Assembly: GCA_033816765.1 (NCBI GenBank) | Contig: CM066291.1 | Coordinates: 620,001 to 684,000, forward strand | Direction: 5' to 3' | From: Nothopassalora personata | Taxonomy: Eukaryota; Ascomycota; Dothideomycetes; Mycosphaerellales; Mycosphaerellaceae | DNA: 64,000 nucleotides | Part shown: in pieces, positions 21,579-32,657 of the stretch | How the letters are laid out: every line of letters starts with the position of its first letter | How positions within the stretch are numbered: position 1 is the stretch's first letter | The notes under the pieces: model-generated | Told to the model about the DNA's origin: nothing | What the model saw: only the letters and a program-made list of their open reading frames with translations | The model's database searches: none | Made by a program: the position numbers and the translations under genes

Positions 21579-21885
21579 GATGCGCGATGTATGCGATGAT
21601 ATTAACGCGAGTCGGGGTTAAGGAGTTAGATGCGGCGCATCTTCTTTATGGCTGGACGCCGGACATTCCTCTACGAATCGTGAATGAAGTGACATCGTGC
21701 GGCAAGTCAATGCCAATGAATGTTTACTGCACCTGCCCATAAATTTAAGCTTCACTCTCGGCGGATCGATGGGCCGGCTCGCGTTCTAGCGCGTTTTCGA
21801 GGCAGGGGTACGCATGATACATTGTCCGATCGTTCTTTTCTATCCTTCTTCTTCTTCTCCCTCGCCACGATCTTGCTCAGGGAGT
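21579..21885. promoter_or_regulatory. Divergent promoter region, Nur1 / small acidic protein
   Basis: A 307-bp region between two divergent starts. A T/C-rich pyrimidine stretch (about 21834-21861) precedes the plus-strand gene, as is common in fungal promoters. Confidence 0.4.
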
Positions 21886-22176
21886 ATGGGACTCGTTGTT
21901 CCAGCGTTGACGGGCAAGATGCCGCATCTGGAGAGTGAAATGATTGATGTTGTGAGGGATCATATCGAGGACAGGATCCTCAATGGTGGTACCATGTGGA
22001 CGCCAGAGACAGAAAATCCACACGAGGAGGAGAATCCGTTGTTCGCAAGGATGCTTGACGATGGTCATAATAGGCAAATGGCTTCTGAAGTTTCCGGCCA
22101 CAAGCCGCCCTACCGAAGCGACATCCCTGATGAGAAGGACGACTCCGAGATGGAGGATGCCTTTGACCGCGAATGA
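21886..22176 (+). CDS. Small acidic hypothetical protein
   Basis: 96 residues from the ATG at 21886 (MGLVVPALTGKMPHLESEMI) to a stop at 22174-22176. The frame is open further upstream to an ATG at 21814, but that extension is low-complexity Ser/Pro. The protein is acidic (EEENPLFARMLDD, DEKDDSEMEDAFDRE) with no membrane segment. It is convergent with the DUF3433 gene, with 64 bp between them. Family not recognised. Confidence 0.5.
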   Translation: MGLVVPALTGKMPHLESEMIDVVRDHIEDRILNGGTMWTPETENPHEEENPLFARMLDDGHNRQMASEVSGHKPPYRSDIPDEKDDSEMEDAFDRE

Positions 22177-22240
22177 GTCTGTCTAGTTTTCTATTATTAA
22201 TGTCTGTAGAAAATTTCAATATAAACAAGTTCCTGCTCCA

Positions 22241-24687
22241 CTACTCCTTAGTTGCAAGACCCAGCTTTGCGATGAGATACATCTTCGTCCCCAGCGTATC
22301 CGGTTCCACCGCCAAAGTGGGTGTCATACGTCTATACACCAGCAAGAACATCGTACCCAGCATCATCGAGCCCAGAATCCCAATGGACATGCGAGATGAG
22401 ATCAAGAACTGATTCCAAATCTGCCCCGATGCGAAAGGAACACCACCGATCACCACATTCAGTGCTTCCGACAGCAGCGTCATGACAGTGAAGAGTGCCA
22501 CAGCCCAGTGCCGATTCTTGAGCGCTCGCAATGACGACAGAAGCGGCGTTGTCGTTGGTGCAAAGTGCATGGCTGCAGAGTCGCAAGGGTCTTGCCTCAG
22601 CCGATCAAAGGGCTCGATGATCATCGCCTGCTGCTCGACATCTTTCCACAAGACGGAAATGACTGTGCCTGCACCCGTGAGGAGGAAGCGTGGACCGAAG
22701 GTGTTGCTGCTGAAGAAGCGGTTGAATGCGTCATTCTTGCCGTCGAGGTAGTAGGCTAGGACGACGCCGAAAGTGGCGGCGACGATGAGGACGAGTACGA
22801 GGGCCTGCCACTTGAAGCCTCGGGAGTGGATCCGTGAGGTTCTCTGGCCATGCTGTGATTCCGGCATCAGGTCTTCTCGGTGATGAAGCTCTGTCAAGGG
22901 CGTTGTGTCTTGGTCTCTGTTGGCTGGGGATGGAACAATGCCATAGTCCGATAGACCATCATTGTACTTCCAGGTACCGAGTGTGTACCGCTTGCCTCGA
23001 GAGCATTTCTGCAGCGCCTTTGCTGTCATGCCGGCCGGCAATGTAGCTAATTCATTCGCGAAGTCGTGATGATGCACGAGAGCTTTGACACTTACGATTG
23101 AGCTTGGGTCAGTGGTTAGGCCCGTACGGGATATATGCAGCGCCCAAGTGATGCATATGATCACCAGAGCAAAACATGCCAAGCAGCCCTGAAGTATACG
23201 AATGATAGTCACAGAGACAGTCATTCGAGCCGGACAGGGATTTGCGGCAGTCATGTCCGGTACTGGACAGTCCCACTGTGTGTCGACCCATAAGGCTTCC
23301 GAAGCTAGGGCAGGCAGCAGACATGCCAGAAGACACGACATGGCGATCAGGAACAGGGCGAGCCGGCCGAGAGTTAATGCTCGTAGAGGGTCTAGAAAGG
23401 TTGACTGCCTGCAATGTTCTATCAGTATGAGATACTGATGTACATGGCGGGGAATACATACTTGTGATAGAAGCGGAAGAATGCTCGTTCCGCCAGGACA
23501 CCAGAGCTGCCGGTAGCAAGCTGGCGAAAGGGCTCAATCAGGATGAAAGCATTGCCAATCGTCGTCAGAACTACACGATAGATGACGGCAAGCAGAACTC
23601 CTAGATATCTGCTGATGAAGACGTCGACTGGAGTCCATCTGTACGTAATGATGCCAACATCACTCGGCTTTCCGTGTTGGGCGTCTCCCAAAGGTCTTAC
23701 TGACTGATCTGACGGCGTGGGCGGACTGAATGTTGAGGTGACCTCGTAGAATGTGTAGCTCGTACTGGCGACTGAAGTAGCAACTGTAAATGTCCGAGCA
23801 GACGACTCGCCACGAAGCGTAGACATGAACGTGAGCGTTGCCGGTATCTCCACTACGGCGGCGGCAGAGGTGAAGATAGTGGTGACGGTGACTTCAGGCA
23901 TCGGGTCGAATGTCTAAACTCTTAGATCAGCGTTTCTGGGATGCGTATATGTATATATTCAATGACTTACCGTAAGCTTTCCAGTCTTGATCTGGGCGCC
24001 TACATCGACATAGGCTGCACTGCTGGTAGGCTCTGGCGGAGTGGTCACCATGACCGTCTTCTCCCGGTCAACGTAGTTCGTTTTGTCTGCGGTTTGGGGT
24101 CCGTAGGAATCTGTGGGAGCTGTGCCGGTTGTAGTCTTATCAGTCTTGTCCTGGCTCCGTGTAATGCTTGTCGTGACCTGTGGGACTCCACCAAAGCCAT
24201 CTTCGATTGTGACTGTCTTCTCGGGATCAACATAATTTGACGTCGGTGCCACTCCAGCGGTGTTTGTGGGAAGACCAAAGGCTTTGTTGGTCGTGCGGCT
24301 GCCAGTCGAGCTTGCGATAGCCTCCGTTCTAGTCGCAGTACTGATCGTTACAATTTCTGGAGAAGGGGTCGTTTCCTGTCGCCTCAAGACGGCAGATCTT
24401 TGTGATTGTGCAACTGCTTGATTTCGCCATGGGAAGTCAAATCGATCCTTCTGTGGTAATTTTGAGACTGCGTACTGCAGTAGACCAAGGAGAGCAAGGG
24501 TGGCAGCGAGATACGAGAGCAGAGCGGGCTTCCTGAGCACAGGCGGTTTATAGTCATATCGGCGGATTCGTCGCTCTGGGATGCCTGAGGTATGTCAGTC
24601 CATGTCTGTAATCCATGAAGGAGGCTCCTGACCACTGCTTGAATCATTGACTTGGTCTATAGGTCTGTATTGTTGCCAAAGATGCAT
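22241..24687 (-). CDS. DUF3433 membrane protein, four exons
   Basis: Proposed exons are 24687-24636, 24584-23971, 23913-23462 and 23408-22241, giving 761 residues; the last two introns (57 and 53 bp) are canonical. Exon 1 is uncertain: its donor GTGGTC is weak, but the frame before 24584 is closed, so an upstream exon is required. After a membrane segment (LSYLAATLALLGLLQYAV) comes a Ser/Thr-rich luminal or extracellular stretch with two copies of TNYVD(P/R)EKTV-like repeats. Two DUF3433-type half-modules follow (FILIEPFRQLA ... AERAFFRFYHK and MIIEPFDRLRQ) with several membrane helices. Function is unknown for this fungal family, and the protein is shorter than many members. Confidence 0.78.
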
Positions 24688-25269
24688 AGCGCCTGTTCAA
24701 TTCTTCGCCCTTGCCTAGGTAATTCGGCTGAGTGTGTTGCGGAACACAAGAATGGGTTTCATCACGCAGCTCTACATGACTCTTATGCTGCAAATTGTAC
24801 GTTGCCTGTATGTTGCCTGAGCGCTAAGCGACACATTACGTCTGCAGCCACACGAATGGGACCTGATGACAAGACATATACGGTCGAACCCGTTGAAGGC
24901 ACAGCCTTGCGGAAGACTGCTGTGAGATGAGAGCTGAGCCCAGCCATTCCAACACAAGTTGTTCTGTGCCATGCACGATTGGAAGAAAATAAATACCAAC
25001 ATGCAGCATGCACATATGCCAAGGCGACTGGGGAGGATGTTATTCCTGGCTTCGACTTTCAGCTGAACCCCTGTTCGGTGTATGGTGCTTGGCTCGGAAG
25101 CTCTCCTCTGCAAGCGAGAGAGCCCGCTTTTGAAGGCGCCGGCAATGGTCTCGGTCGGCTCAGTCGGCGGCAATATCGTCCAGTGCCGTTTCCTTACTAG
25201 ATCAAGGGAAAAGTGTTTACAGCCGCCGGGCTTGGAGGATGTATGCCTGGCTGATACGAAGGATGACCA
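24688..25269. promoter_or_regulatory. DUF3433 upstream region
   Basis: About 580 bp between the DUF3433 start and the copia insertion. Open frames here look like shadows. The copia element therefore inserted upstream of DUF3433 and downstream of the HET gene. Confidence 0.35.
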
Positions 25270-25274
25270 ATTCT
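25270..25274. repeat. Target-site duplication ATTCT (left)
   Basis: ATTCT directly before the left LTR and again at 30413-30417 after the right LTR, as left by integration. Confidence 0.85.
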
Positions 25275-25492
25275 TGTCACGATCCAAGCGTGCACCTGGG
25301 CAGCAGCCCAAAACAAGACTGAGTCAACGGTTGCCAAGACTCACGTGACTTTGATTAGTCACCGGCAAACTCTTCAATTCTCAAACATCTCAATTTTACA
25401 TAGACACATGCAATACACAACTCGCTTTTGTCACCTCCTTTCATATGAGCCTATACACCAATAATTACGCAGACAGCCGTCACAACGTGATA
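25275..25492 (+). repeat. Copia 5' LTR
   Basis: Starts TGTCACG and ends CGTGATA, near-perfect inverted ends. Contains an E-box CACGTG in ACTCACGTGACT. Identical to 30195-30412. Confidence 0.95.
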
Positions 25493-25504
25493 GTTATGAG
25501 CCCG
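25493..25504 (+). promoter_or_regulatory. Primer binding site, half tRNA-iMet type
   Basis: GTTATGAGCCCG directly follows the LTR. Its reverse complement CGGGCTCATAAC is the anticodon stem-loop of eukaryotic initiator tRNA-Met, with the CAT anticodon. Priming from the anticodon region of cleaved initiator tRNA is established for Drosophila copia. Confidence 0.8.
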
Positions 25505-25610
25505 ACAAGCACTCACTAACATTCGCTACACACACAGGAAGCAACGAGTGAGGAACAAGGGACCCAGGTACCCCCGGAGCAGAGTTTGCATCGTCACCAA
25601 AAACACACCA

Positions 25611-25697
25611 GACTACTGCACAGCAGTGCAGCGGTACGGTACAAAAAAAAAACAGCACCAAAAGAAGGACTACTGCACAACAGTGCAGCGGTACGGT
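25611..25697 (+). repeat. Two 30-nt leader repeats, each with a hairpin
   Basis: 25611-25640 and 25668-25697 differ at one base. Each holds CTGCAC, a 4-nt loop (AGCA or AACA) and GTGCAG. The difference falls in the loop. They lie in the untranslated leader 78 nt before the start codon, where packaging or dimerisation signals are expected. Confidence 0.75.
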
Positions 25698-25774
25698 GCA
25701 CCCCACGGACCAGTGAACCTACAGGAACTTTCACTGGGCCCAATCACAATTAGCAAAGGTCACCATCAGCAGTC

Positions 25775-28700
25775 ATGGCCACTACCGAGACACCCGGCAC
25801 AATCGCTGGAACGCCATACGGCACAGTGGTACTCAAGAGTCATGACCAATGGGACAAATTCGATCGTCAGCTTGAGCTCTACGCAGAGTCTCTCAATGTC
25901 TGGAAGTATCTGGATCCTCACCAATACGTAACCGAGCCAACAGAGCCGGTCCACTTAACTTTTGAGGAAATCCAATCACAGTACACTTCAGCAGAGGCCA
26001 CAACAGCAAACAGAGAGCTCATCAAGTTACAGCAAACAGACGCAGACCGCAGGCAACGGATGTATGACATCTTTGCTACTGCCAGGTCCAAGCTCATCAC
26101 CTACCTCATTCGAACAACAACAGAGCTAGGCCAAGAACTGATGCATGGGAAGACCACTCTCAGATCCAAGTACCAGGCCCTCAAAGACCAGTACGGCCCT
26201 GACGACTTCTTACGTAAGCGGCAGCTCACACTTGAGCTGTCCAGGCTACAAAAGGCCAGCGCTCGCAGGATCGACGACTGGTGCTCAGACTGGCTGGTAC
26301 TTCAGACTAAGATGGTCAAGTGCAAACACGCAGAGTACGAGGATCTCAACAGACACTTCCTCCTCGCCATTCAAAGACAGGCCCCTGCCTACGGCGCCTC
26401 TCTGTACAACGAGTGGAAGCGTGACAACATGAGCTTGCAAAAGCTCACTGAACGATACCTGGAGTGGATACGCGACACCGCTCCAGCGACAACCAACGGA
26501 CGGTCAGTCTTCGCGACCCTGTCCGGAGAGCCCTCAGCAGAGGATGACGCGACGGCACCAGCAGAGGGTGCTGGTCAAAAAGAAGGAAACAACACTCGTG
26601 GCAGCAGCCGCAGTGAAAACAACACACGCGGCAGCAGCCGTAGTGAAAACAACAAGACCCGTGGCAACAACCACGCCGAAAGAAAGGACAAGCCCAGCGG
26701 CTGCTGGAACATCACCGGCGAGCCTCAAGACAAGTGTCACAAAAACCTCTACTCATGTGATGTGATTAACCCTAGCAAGCGCCCACCAGTTCACCAACGC
26801 ACCGAGCAGTGGAAGAAATACTGGAAACACTTCATCAGCTACTGCGTAGGTGATGATGGTGAGCGACTGCTTCGAGTGCTAAATCGCAATGGACGCAAAG
26901 ACGAAGAGCGTGACACGGCCATAGCCGAAACCGAAAGCAAAAGCGCAACAGATGCGTTTGCTGGCCTCACTGTCCTTTCGAGCTCAATCAGCAAATTGAG
27001 CGCCAACTTCAGTGATTGCTGGGTGTATGACAACTGTTCAGACACTCATGTGATCAACCACCATGACCAGCAAGGGGTTAACTTCGTTGCAGAGCGCCTC
27101 ACCACCTCACAGATCCAGGCTGGAACAACAAGCTTTCCAATCACGGCATTGGGGCGTGTTCACATGACAATTGGGGGCTATCCATTCACTTTGTTGGATG
27201 TAGCCTACTGCCCAGGTTTTCATGTGAATGTCATCTCCCATACCCGTATGGAAGCAGCCGGGCTCTGGTGGCACGGCCGCACCAATACCATGTGGCACAA
27301 CGACACCAAGTTATTGGACCTGCACAGACCTACAGGTACAATTCCCTTCTTCAAGGTGGTAACACCACCACAATCACCCATTGTCTACCAGTGGCCCACA
27401 ACCGATGGCCTGGTACTGCCTAAGGTGACTGAGAAGGTGCGCAATGCACACTTCATCAGCACCATTGGCAGGGGTGATATCAACAACCAAACAGCAATGC
27501 AGCCTGACAGGGTGTGGGACCCAAGCAAGGACCGGGTTATGCGGGTGAAGGACGTACTCTTCGATGAGACCACGTTCTACGACCCATCTGTATTGACCGC
27601 CGGCTACACCACTCCCATTGAAAACATAGCAACAGCAGAACCGGCTGAAGAGCCTGAACAATACTACGACCTGTATGTCGCTCACCACGAGCAAGACACA
27701 GCACAGGCCGAGGGGGTGGATCAACAGGCCCATCACCCTCGAAAACACCAATACCTCCTTGGACAAGAGCCACACTGGCCTGAACACCAAGGGGTAAAAT
27801 TCAACCGACGTGGCAAAGGGAACAGCAGCAGCCTCAAAAGTGACAGCAGTTTCCAGCCATCTGATTGGCCATCAGCAAATGGTGCCGCAGCAGCGGCTGG
27901 TCCTCAAGACCAGGCCAAATCAGCAACAATCTCACCGGCCAATGAGAAGCCAGAGAACTCTGACAACATTTCAGAGACACAAGACAAAGACACACAGTCA
28001 GAAACAGAAGCAGACACTGACTACTACAACACACTTGAACAGGAAATGATGGACGCACTCACCGACGAGGATCGTGAGGAGATCACGGGCAACGACGCTC
28101 ACTCTCACTCTCACCAGCCGTACCCATTTACCTTCACACCACCAGACGCGCCAAACAACGCGCCCACACCACTCTTCCCTTTGGAGCCTGAGCTCTTCAC
28201 TGAGGACTCGTCCATCAACAACAACAACAGCAACACCACGGCCTATGGCAAGAGGCAACGCACCGCCTACTTCCATCACTCTCTTCACAACATCATGCTC
28301 GCTAACGTGGTCATCAGCCAGATGAGGGGCATACGCCCAAGACCTCGTTACCCATATCACCACGAAATCCCTCGAACACGCGATTCGAGCCCACCACGAC
28401 GCGTCAACACCGCCGTCACCTCTATGCACCGCGATGACCTTCCCCCAGAACCTGCCAACTACCGAGCCGCCATGAAACACCGCTTCTCCCAACAGTGGAC
28501 TGAGGCCATGGCCAAAGAATTCACCAAAGCAATCTCCACAGGCACGTTCAAATGGGTGACAGAAAAAGAGAAGGATCATGACGCTCAACAAGAGGAGGGA
28601 CTTCAGCCATCACTGCCGCTGAAGTGGGTGTACAAGTACAAACTGGATGAGAATGGAATGCTCAAGAGCTTCAAGGCACGGCTGTGCGCAAGAGGAGACC

Positions 28701-30118
28701 TGCAAGGCACGCATTTGGACACATACGCCGCCACACTGCCAGCAAGCATGTTTCGCCTCTGCTGTGCTATGGCCGCGAGCTTCGACCTAGAAGCCGAGCA
28801 ATTCGATGTGGTCAACGCCTTCTTGAACTCGGACTTGCCATACACCATGTATCTCCAGCCGCCACCAGGCATCAACAGGCCATCCGATGGACACGCACTG
28901 AAATTGGTCAAAGCCCTGTATGGATTGAAGGAGTCCCCTTTGCTGTGGTACAACTCCCTCACCGACACGCTGGCCTCCCTCGGACTGGAACCCCTCTCGG
29001 ACTCCTCATGCATCTACCATGATAACAAGGTCATGTTCTTCTTCTATGTGGACGACCTGGTCATGCTCTATCACCGCAAGCACAAGACCCATGCTGCCAA
29101 CATCAAGCAGCAGCTGCTTGCCAAGTATGAGATGCATGAGCTTGGCAACCTCACCTGGTTCCTTGGTATCAAAGTGACACGAGACCGGCAAAAGCGCCTG
29201 CTGTGGCTCTCTCAAGAAGACTACATTGAGAAGCTAGCCGCCAAATTCACCATATCCACTAGCGCACGCAAAACCTCCGTGCCAGTGGATCAACACCTTG
29301 ACTGGACAGTCCCCAATGGCCACACACCAACCGCCATCGCGATCCTTGCGTATCAACAACGCATAGGATCCCTCAACTTCGCCGCCACGCACACGCGGCC
29401 TGACATCGCCTTTTCCTTGTCCATGCTGTCGCAATATCTGACCAAGCCGACTGAGACACATCTCAAGCTTGCTGATCAGTGCTTGCGATATCTGCTGGAG
29501 ACCAAAACCCTTTGCCTTGTGTATGGCGCCAGTAAACACATCACCGGCCTACACAGTCACCCAGAACACCTGGGCAACAACCATGAGTTCTTTGGAGCCT
29601 CAGACGCCTCCTACGGTATGAACACCGATAGGACCAGCTCCACCGGATGGATCTTCATGTTGTTTGGGGGACCAGTGGATTACAAAGCATCCAAACAGGT
29701 CACTGTCACCAAGTCCTCAACAGAGGCTGAGCTACTAGGGCTATCACAAGCCGCCTCAGAGCTCATACAATGGGAGCGTGTTTTTGCTGAATTACACCTT
29801 CAGTTCAATCAACGCACCCACCTTTACTGCGATAACACGCAGACCATCCGCCTCGTCAACCAACAAGGGCAAAAGCTTGACACTAAGCTACGCCACGTTG
29901 ACATCCACCACCACTGGCTCCGACAGCGAGACCAGCGAGGAGATATCGAAATCAGGTATCTCAACACCAACGACATGCCAGCAGACGGGCTTACTAAGCT
30001 GCTTCCACCGCAAAAGCACAAGCACTTTGTAAAGCTCCTTAACATGGCTGAGGAAGGCGTAGACCCACGCTCCTCATTTTCCTCCACCAGCACCTCCCAC
30101 ACCAACCCTGGGGGGTGA
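25775..30118 (+). CDS. Copia polyprotein (Gag, protease, RT, RNase H; no integrase)
   Basis: 1447 residues in one frame. Order: Gag-like region (residues 1-300) without a classic zinc knuckle; a twice-repeated NNTRGSSRSEN linker; a protease site at about residue 415 (WVYDNCSDTHVINH, a variant of D-S/T-G-A); then a jump to DRVWDPSKDRV at about residue 577, a motif that normally follows the integrase. Reverse transcriptase follows (KARLCARGDLQ, FDVVNAFLNSDL, catalytic YVDD in FFYVDDLVML), then RNase H (SDASYGMNTDRTSSTGW, STEAELLGLSQAA, CDNT, LRHVDIHHHWLRQ). No HHCC finger or DDE core is present between protease and RT. All other active-site motifs are intact. Confidence 0.93.
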   Translation: MATTETPGTIAGTPYGTVVLKSHDQWDKFDRQLELYAESLNVWKYLDPHQYVTEPTEPVHLTFEEIQSQYTSAEATTANRELIKLQQTDADRRQRMYDIFATARSKLITYLIRTTTELGQELMHGKTTLRSKYQALKDQYGPDDFLRKRQLTLELSRLQKASARRIDDWCSDWLVLQTKMVKCKHAEYEDLNRHFLLAIQRQAPAYGASLYNEWKRDNMSLQKLTERYLEWIRDTAPATTNGRSVFATLSGEPSAEDDATAPAEGAGQKEGNNTRGSSRSENNTRGSSRSENNKTRGNNHAERKDKPSGCWNITGEPQDKCHKNLYSCDVINPSKRPPVHQRTEQWKKYWKHFISYCVGDDGERLLRVLNRNGRKDEERDTAIAETESKSATDAFAGLTVLSSSISKLSANFSDCWVYDNCSDTHVINHHDQQGVNFVAERLTTSQIQAGTTSFPITALGRVHMTIGGYPFTLLDVAYCPGFHVNVISHTRMEAAGLWWHGRTNTMWHNDTKLLDLHRPTGTIPFFKVVTPPQSPIVYQWPTTDGLVLPKVTEKVRNAHFISTIGRGDINNQTAMQPDRVWDPSKDRVMRVKDVLFDETTFYDPSVLTAGYTTPIENIATAEPAEEPEQYYDLYVAHHEQDTAQAEGVDQQAHHPRKHQYLLGQEPHWPEHQGVKFNRRGKGNSSSLKSDSSFQPSDWPSANGAAAAAGPQDQAKSATISPANEKPENSDNISETQDKDTQSETEADTDYYNTLEQEMMDALTDEDREEITGNDAHSHSHQPYPFTFTPPDAPNNAPTPLFPLEPELFTEDSSINNNNSNTTAYGKRQRTAYFHHSLHNIMLANVVISQMRGIRPRPRYPYHHEIPRTRDSSPPRRVNTAVTSMHRDDLPPEPANYRAAMKHRFSQQWTEAMAKEFTKAISTGTFKWVTEKEKDHDAQQEEGLQPSLPLKWVYKYKLDENGMLKSFKARLCARGDLQGTHLDTYAATLPASMFRLCCAMAASFDLEAEQFDVVNAFLNSDLPYTMYLQPPPGINRPSDGHALKLVKALYGLKESPLLWYNSLTDTLASLGLEPLSDSSCIYHDNKVMFFFYVDDLVMLYHRKHKTHAANIKQQLLAKYEMHELGNLTWFLGIKVTRDRQKRLLWLSQEDYIEKLAAKFTISTSARKTSVPVDQHLDWTVPNGHTPTAIAILAYQQRIGSLNFAATHTRPDIAFSLSMLSQYLTKPTETHLKLADQCLRYLLETKTLCLVYGASKHITGLHSHPEHLGNNHEFFGASDASYGMNTDRTSSTGWIFMLFGGPVDYKASKQVTVTKSSTEAELLGLSQAASELIQWERVFAELHLQFNQRTHLYCDNTQTIRLVNQQGQKLDTKLRHVDIHHHWLRQRDQRGDIEIRYLNTNDMPADGLTKLLPPQKHKHFVKLLNMAEEGVDPRSSFSSTSTSHTNPGG

Positions 30119-30194
30119 TATGGTCCTCAACAAGGGTGCACGCGATCACATGCGAATCAGCTCATTCACCTACAGCGCAAGAGCTGAGGGGGTG

Positions 30195-30412
30195 TGTCAC
30201 GATCCAAGCGTGCACCTGGGCAGCAGCCCAAAACAAGACTGAGTCAACGGTTGCCAAGACTCACGTGACTTTGATTAGTCACCGGCAAACTCTTCAATTC
30301 TCAAACATCTCAATTTTACATAGACACATGCAATACACAACTCGCTTTTGTCACCTCCTTTCATATGAGCCTATACACCAATAATTACGCAGACAGCCGT
30401 CACAACGTGATA
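30195..30412 (+). repeat. Copia 3' LTR
   Basis: Identical to the 5' LTR and preceded by the polypurine tract. The right target duplication ATTCT follows at 30413-30417. Confidence 0.95.
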
Positions 30413-30556
30413 ATTCTTCCAAGTTCTGCGTTGCACAGGCCAACTACGAGCAACTCCCAGCACGCACGACCAATAGGTACTTCGCTTTAGTATCCCCCCA
30501 ATTAAATAGTCTCGTCGAATTCTCTCTATGTCTTCTGTTGTGTTGGACGTCGACGT

Positions 30557-32572
30557 TCAATCCACTTCTTCGATCACGGGTCCTTCAGGGTCCTGGAAAG
30601 AAGCAGATCGATCCAGACTCAGTGTTGACACTTCAAGAGTGCCTGCGCTATCCGGGCCACCCTCGAGAATTCCTGGCAAGCACATCTGCGGCACTCCGAA
30701 AGGCTCGGTCGACAGCTTCAGTTCCGAAAATAGGCGCTCTACGGTCACAGTGACTGTCATGTCATCAATATTGGCAGACGAACGAGTGTTGACCATGAGT
30801 CTGAGTTGTGTTCCAGGTAAGGCATAGAGCCTCTCCCTCCGATAGCTTCGCAGAATAATAGATGCAGGATCGAGTCTGGGTCGCAAATCCTCGCATACGC
30901 GGCAAAGATCTGATCCATTAAGGTCCATGACGGCAAGCCGAAAGTTCGGCCGCCCGATTTGAAGCACGGGCTGATTCGCGTCCGCCTTCATGAGAACGAA
31001 AGCGACATCTGACCCACTGTCACTTATGCCACTGAAAGAGATGGCTTGGATCGTGTTCTCCATTCGAACCCGGTACAACCGATCGAAGAGTGATATCTCA
31101 CTGGTTAAGAATGCTGCTTCGTTCGGAAAGGCGGCTGCCCGCGTGGGCAGGCTCCTCCATGGGTGATCAGCGTTGGCCAATTTGAGCGTAAGAGTCAGCC
31201 TGTACCTGGGTCGACCGCTTATGGAAGGGCTCTTGTGTATTCCTGGTCGTGATGCCACGAAATTCGATGTAAGAGCCCTCACAATGGTCACACTTTCCTT
31301 CATGGCTTGTCTGACGCAAGCCGCAGGCACAAAGGCGAGTCTGCTGTAGTGATGTACTGGGCAGTCCATGTCAGGTTCCCGCGAATGGTCTGGTACAAGA
31401 ACGGTCGGCCTTTCCGGACGAGAGCCTGCCTCGGCGGGTTCTTGAGATTCATAAGGTCGAATGACATTGATGGCCAGGAGGCCACTGTCATCGTCGTCGA
31501 AGCTACAATTGAGCACTGCATGATACGCTGATGAACGGGTCTTGCACTGGACCAGCGGCAGAGTGATTCGGAGGCCTAGGTTGGAGACTTCAAACGATTC
31601 TTCTAGACGGTTGACATCGGAACGTGAGGGATGAGTCGCAACGACTGGATCAACGATTGCGTATCCAAAATCCCTTGGCGATTCCGCGAAAAGCTCAAGT
31701 CGCCGTGCAGTGCCAGGTGGCTCTGTCCAAGCGAATATCGACTGGTCCGTGGACCTCCGGATGATTTCCTCTTGAAGCCTGAGGAATGCTCGTTTGCCTT
31801 CGCCATAAATCAGGGGCAGACTCACATCGAAAATGCCGAGCAGGCAATAAGCTTGATCCTCGAGGCGGGTCGTGGTACGGCGAGCAGCCCACGACATCCG
31901 AGCTGCGATACACCAGTCCGATGGGGATGAGTGGCCAGTCAATACTGCTTGCGGTATGCCTGTACGCTCGGCGATGGCATCAGCGACGAACGGAGCTTCG
32001 TGTAGACCGACTAGTGGCCTCCAGTCTGTATCGTAAAAGTGCACGTTTGAAGGTGCGATCAGTTCCTGGAGAGTCCTGTCTACAAGGGTCAGAAACGTCC
32101 CTCATGATTCGAAACTCGCGTGAGTCACACACCATCCGCGAGAGAACCAGCGACTGCTGCAGAGTGTGTCCATGGCCGAGTCGGTCGTATAATCGGCGTT
32201 CACTGACTGATCGTGTACCACATCCGCGAGATAGATGAGACAGACATGGGCGTTCTTATAGTATTGATACATCGCGTTGATCGCCTCGGTCAGCTCAGCA
32301 CTGCTCGATTTGTCGATGCAGCAGGTGTCGGCCCACAGATAATCAAGGTAGAACTTCTCTCTTGCTACTTTGCAGGCGCCTGTGATCTTCTGGTATCCGA
32401 CCAAGGGTTTGGAATGGTCTGGCGTATTCCATGTTTGAAACGAGAGCTCCTCTGTGCCCCAGGTATGCGAGAGAATGGCGTACTCGGGTAATGCCTGTGG
32501 ATCGCAGACCTCGAGAGCCAGACTGTGCACATTGATCAGTCGTTGCGGCACCTGAGCGATAGTCGGTGCCAT
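30557..32572 (-). CDS. HET-domain protein
   Basis: Two exons, 32572-32133 and 32075-30557, joined across a 57-bp intron (GTGTGT to ACAG) that splits the Trp codon of SRGW-TLQELIAP. 652 residues. The N-terminal HET domain is complete: YAILSHTWGTEELSF, GYQKITGACKVA, YLWADTCCIDK, SAELTEAINAMYQYYKNA and RGWTLQELIAPSNVHFYD, followed by the DUF8212-like stretch (MSWAARRTTTRLEDQAYCLLGIFDV). The C-terminal half is not assigned and has no NACHT or repeat domain. HET proteins mediate nonself recognition and cell death at hyphal fusion in other fungi; this gene's partner is unknown. The copia insertion lies 145 bp beyond its stop. Confidence 0.9.
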
Positions 32573-32657
32573 GAGATCAGCTTCGTAAGAAAAGTATCGC
32601 TGTTGAGGTCTGTGGATGGAGCAGCGGTGCTGTGCTAAGTGGTACCTGTACTTTCTT

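Larger units (their letters stand above)
25275..30412 (+). mobile_element. Complete Ty1/copia LTR element lacking integrase
   Basis: 5138 bp with 218-bp LTRs that are identical over their whole length, a 5-bp target duplication, a primer site, one uninterrupted polyprotein gene and a polypurine tract (GAGCTGAGGGGGTG, ending at 30194). Everything points to a recent insertion that has escaped RIP. The integrase domain is missing from the polyprotein. Confidence 0.95.

Noticed and set aside
24540..24542. GTG at 24540 as the DUF3433 start
   Set aside because: It is not an ATG, and the frame continues upstream to a splice acceptor at 24585.
25270..30417. Capture of host DNA by the copia element
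   Set aside because: Apart from the missing integrase, all segments read as copia protein or its leader.
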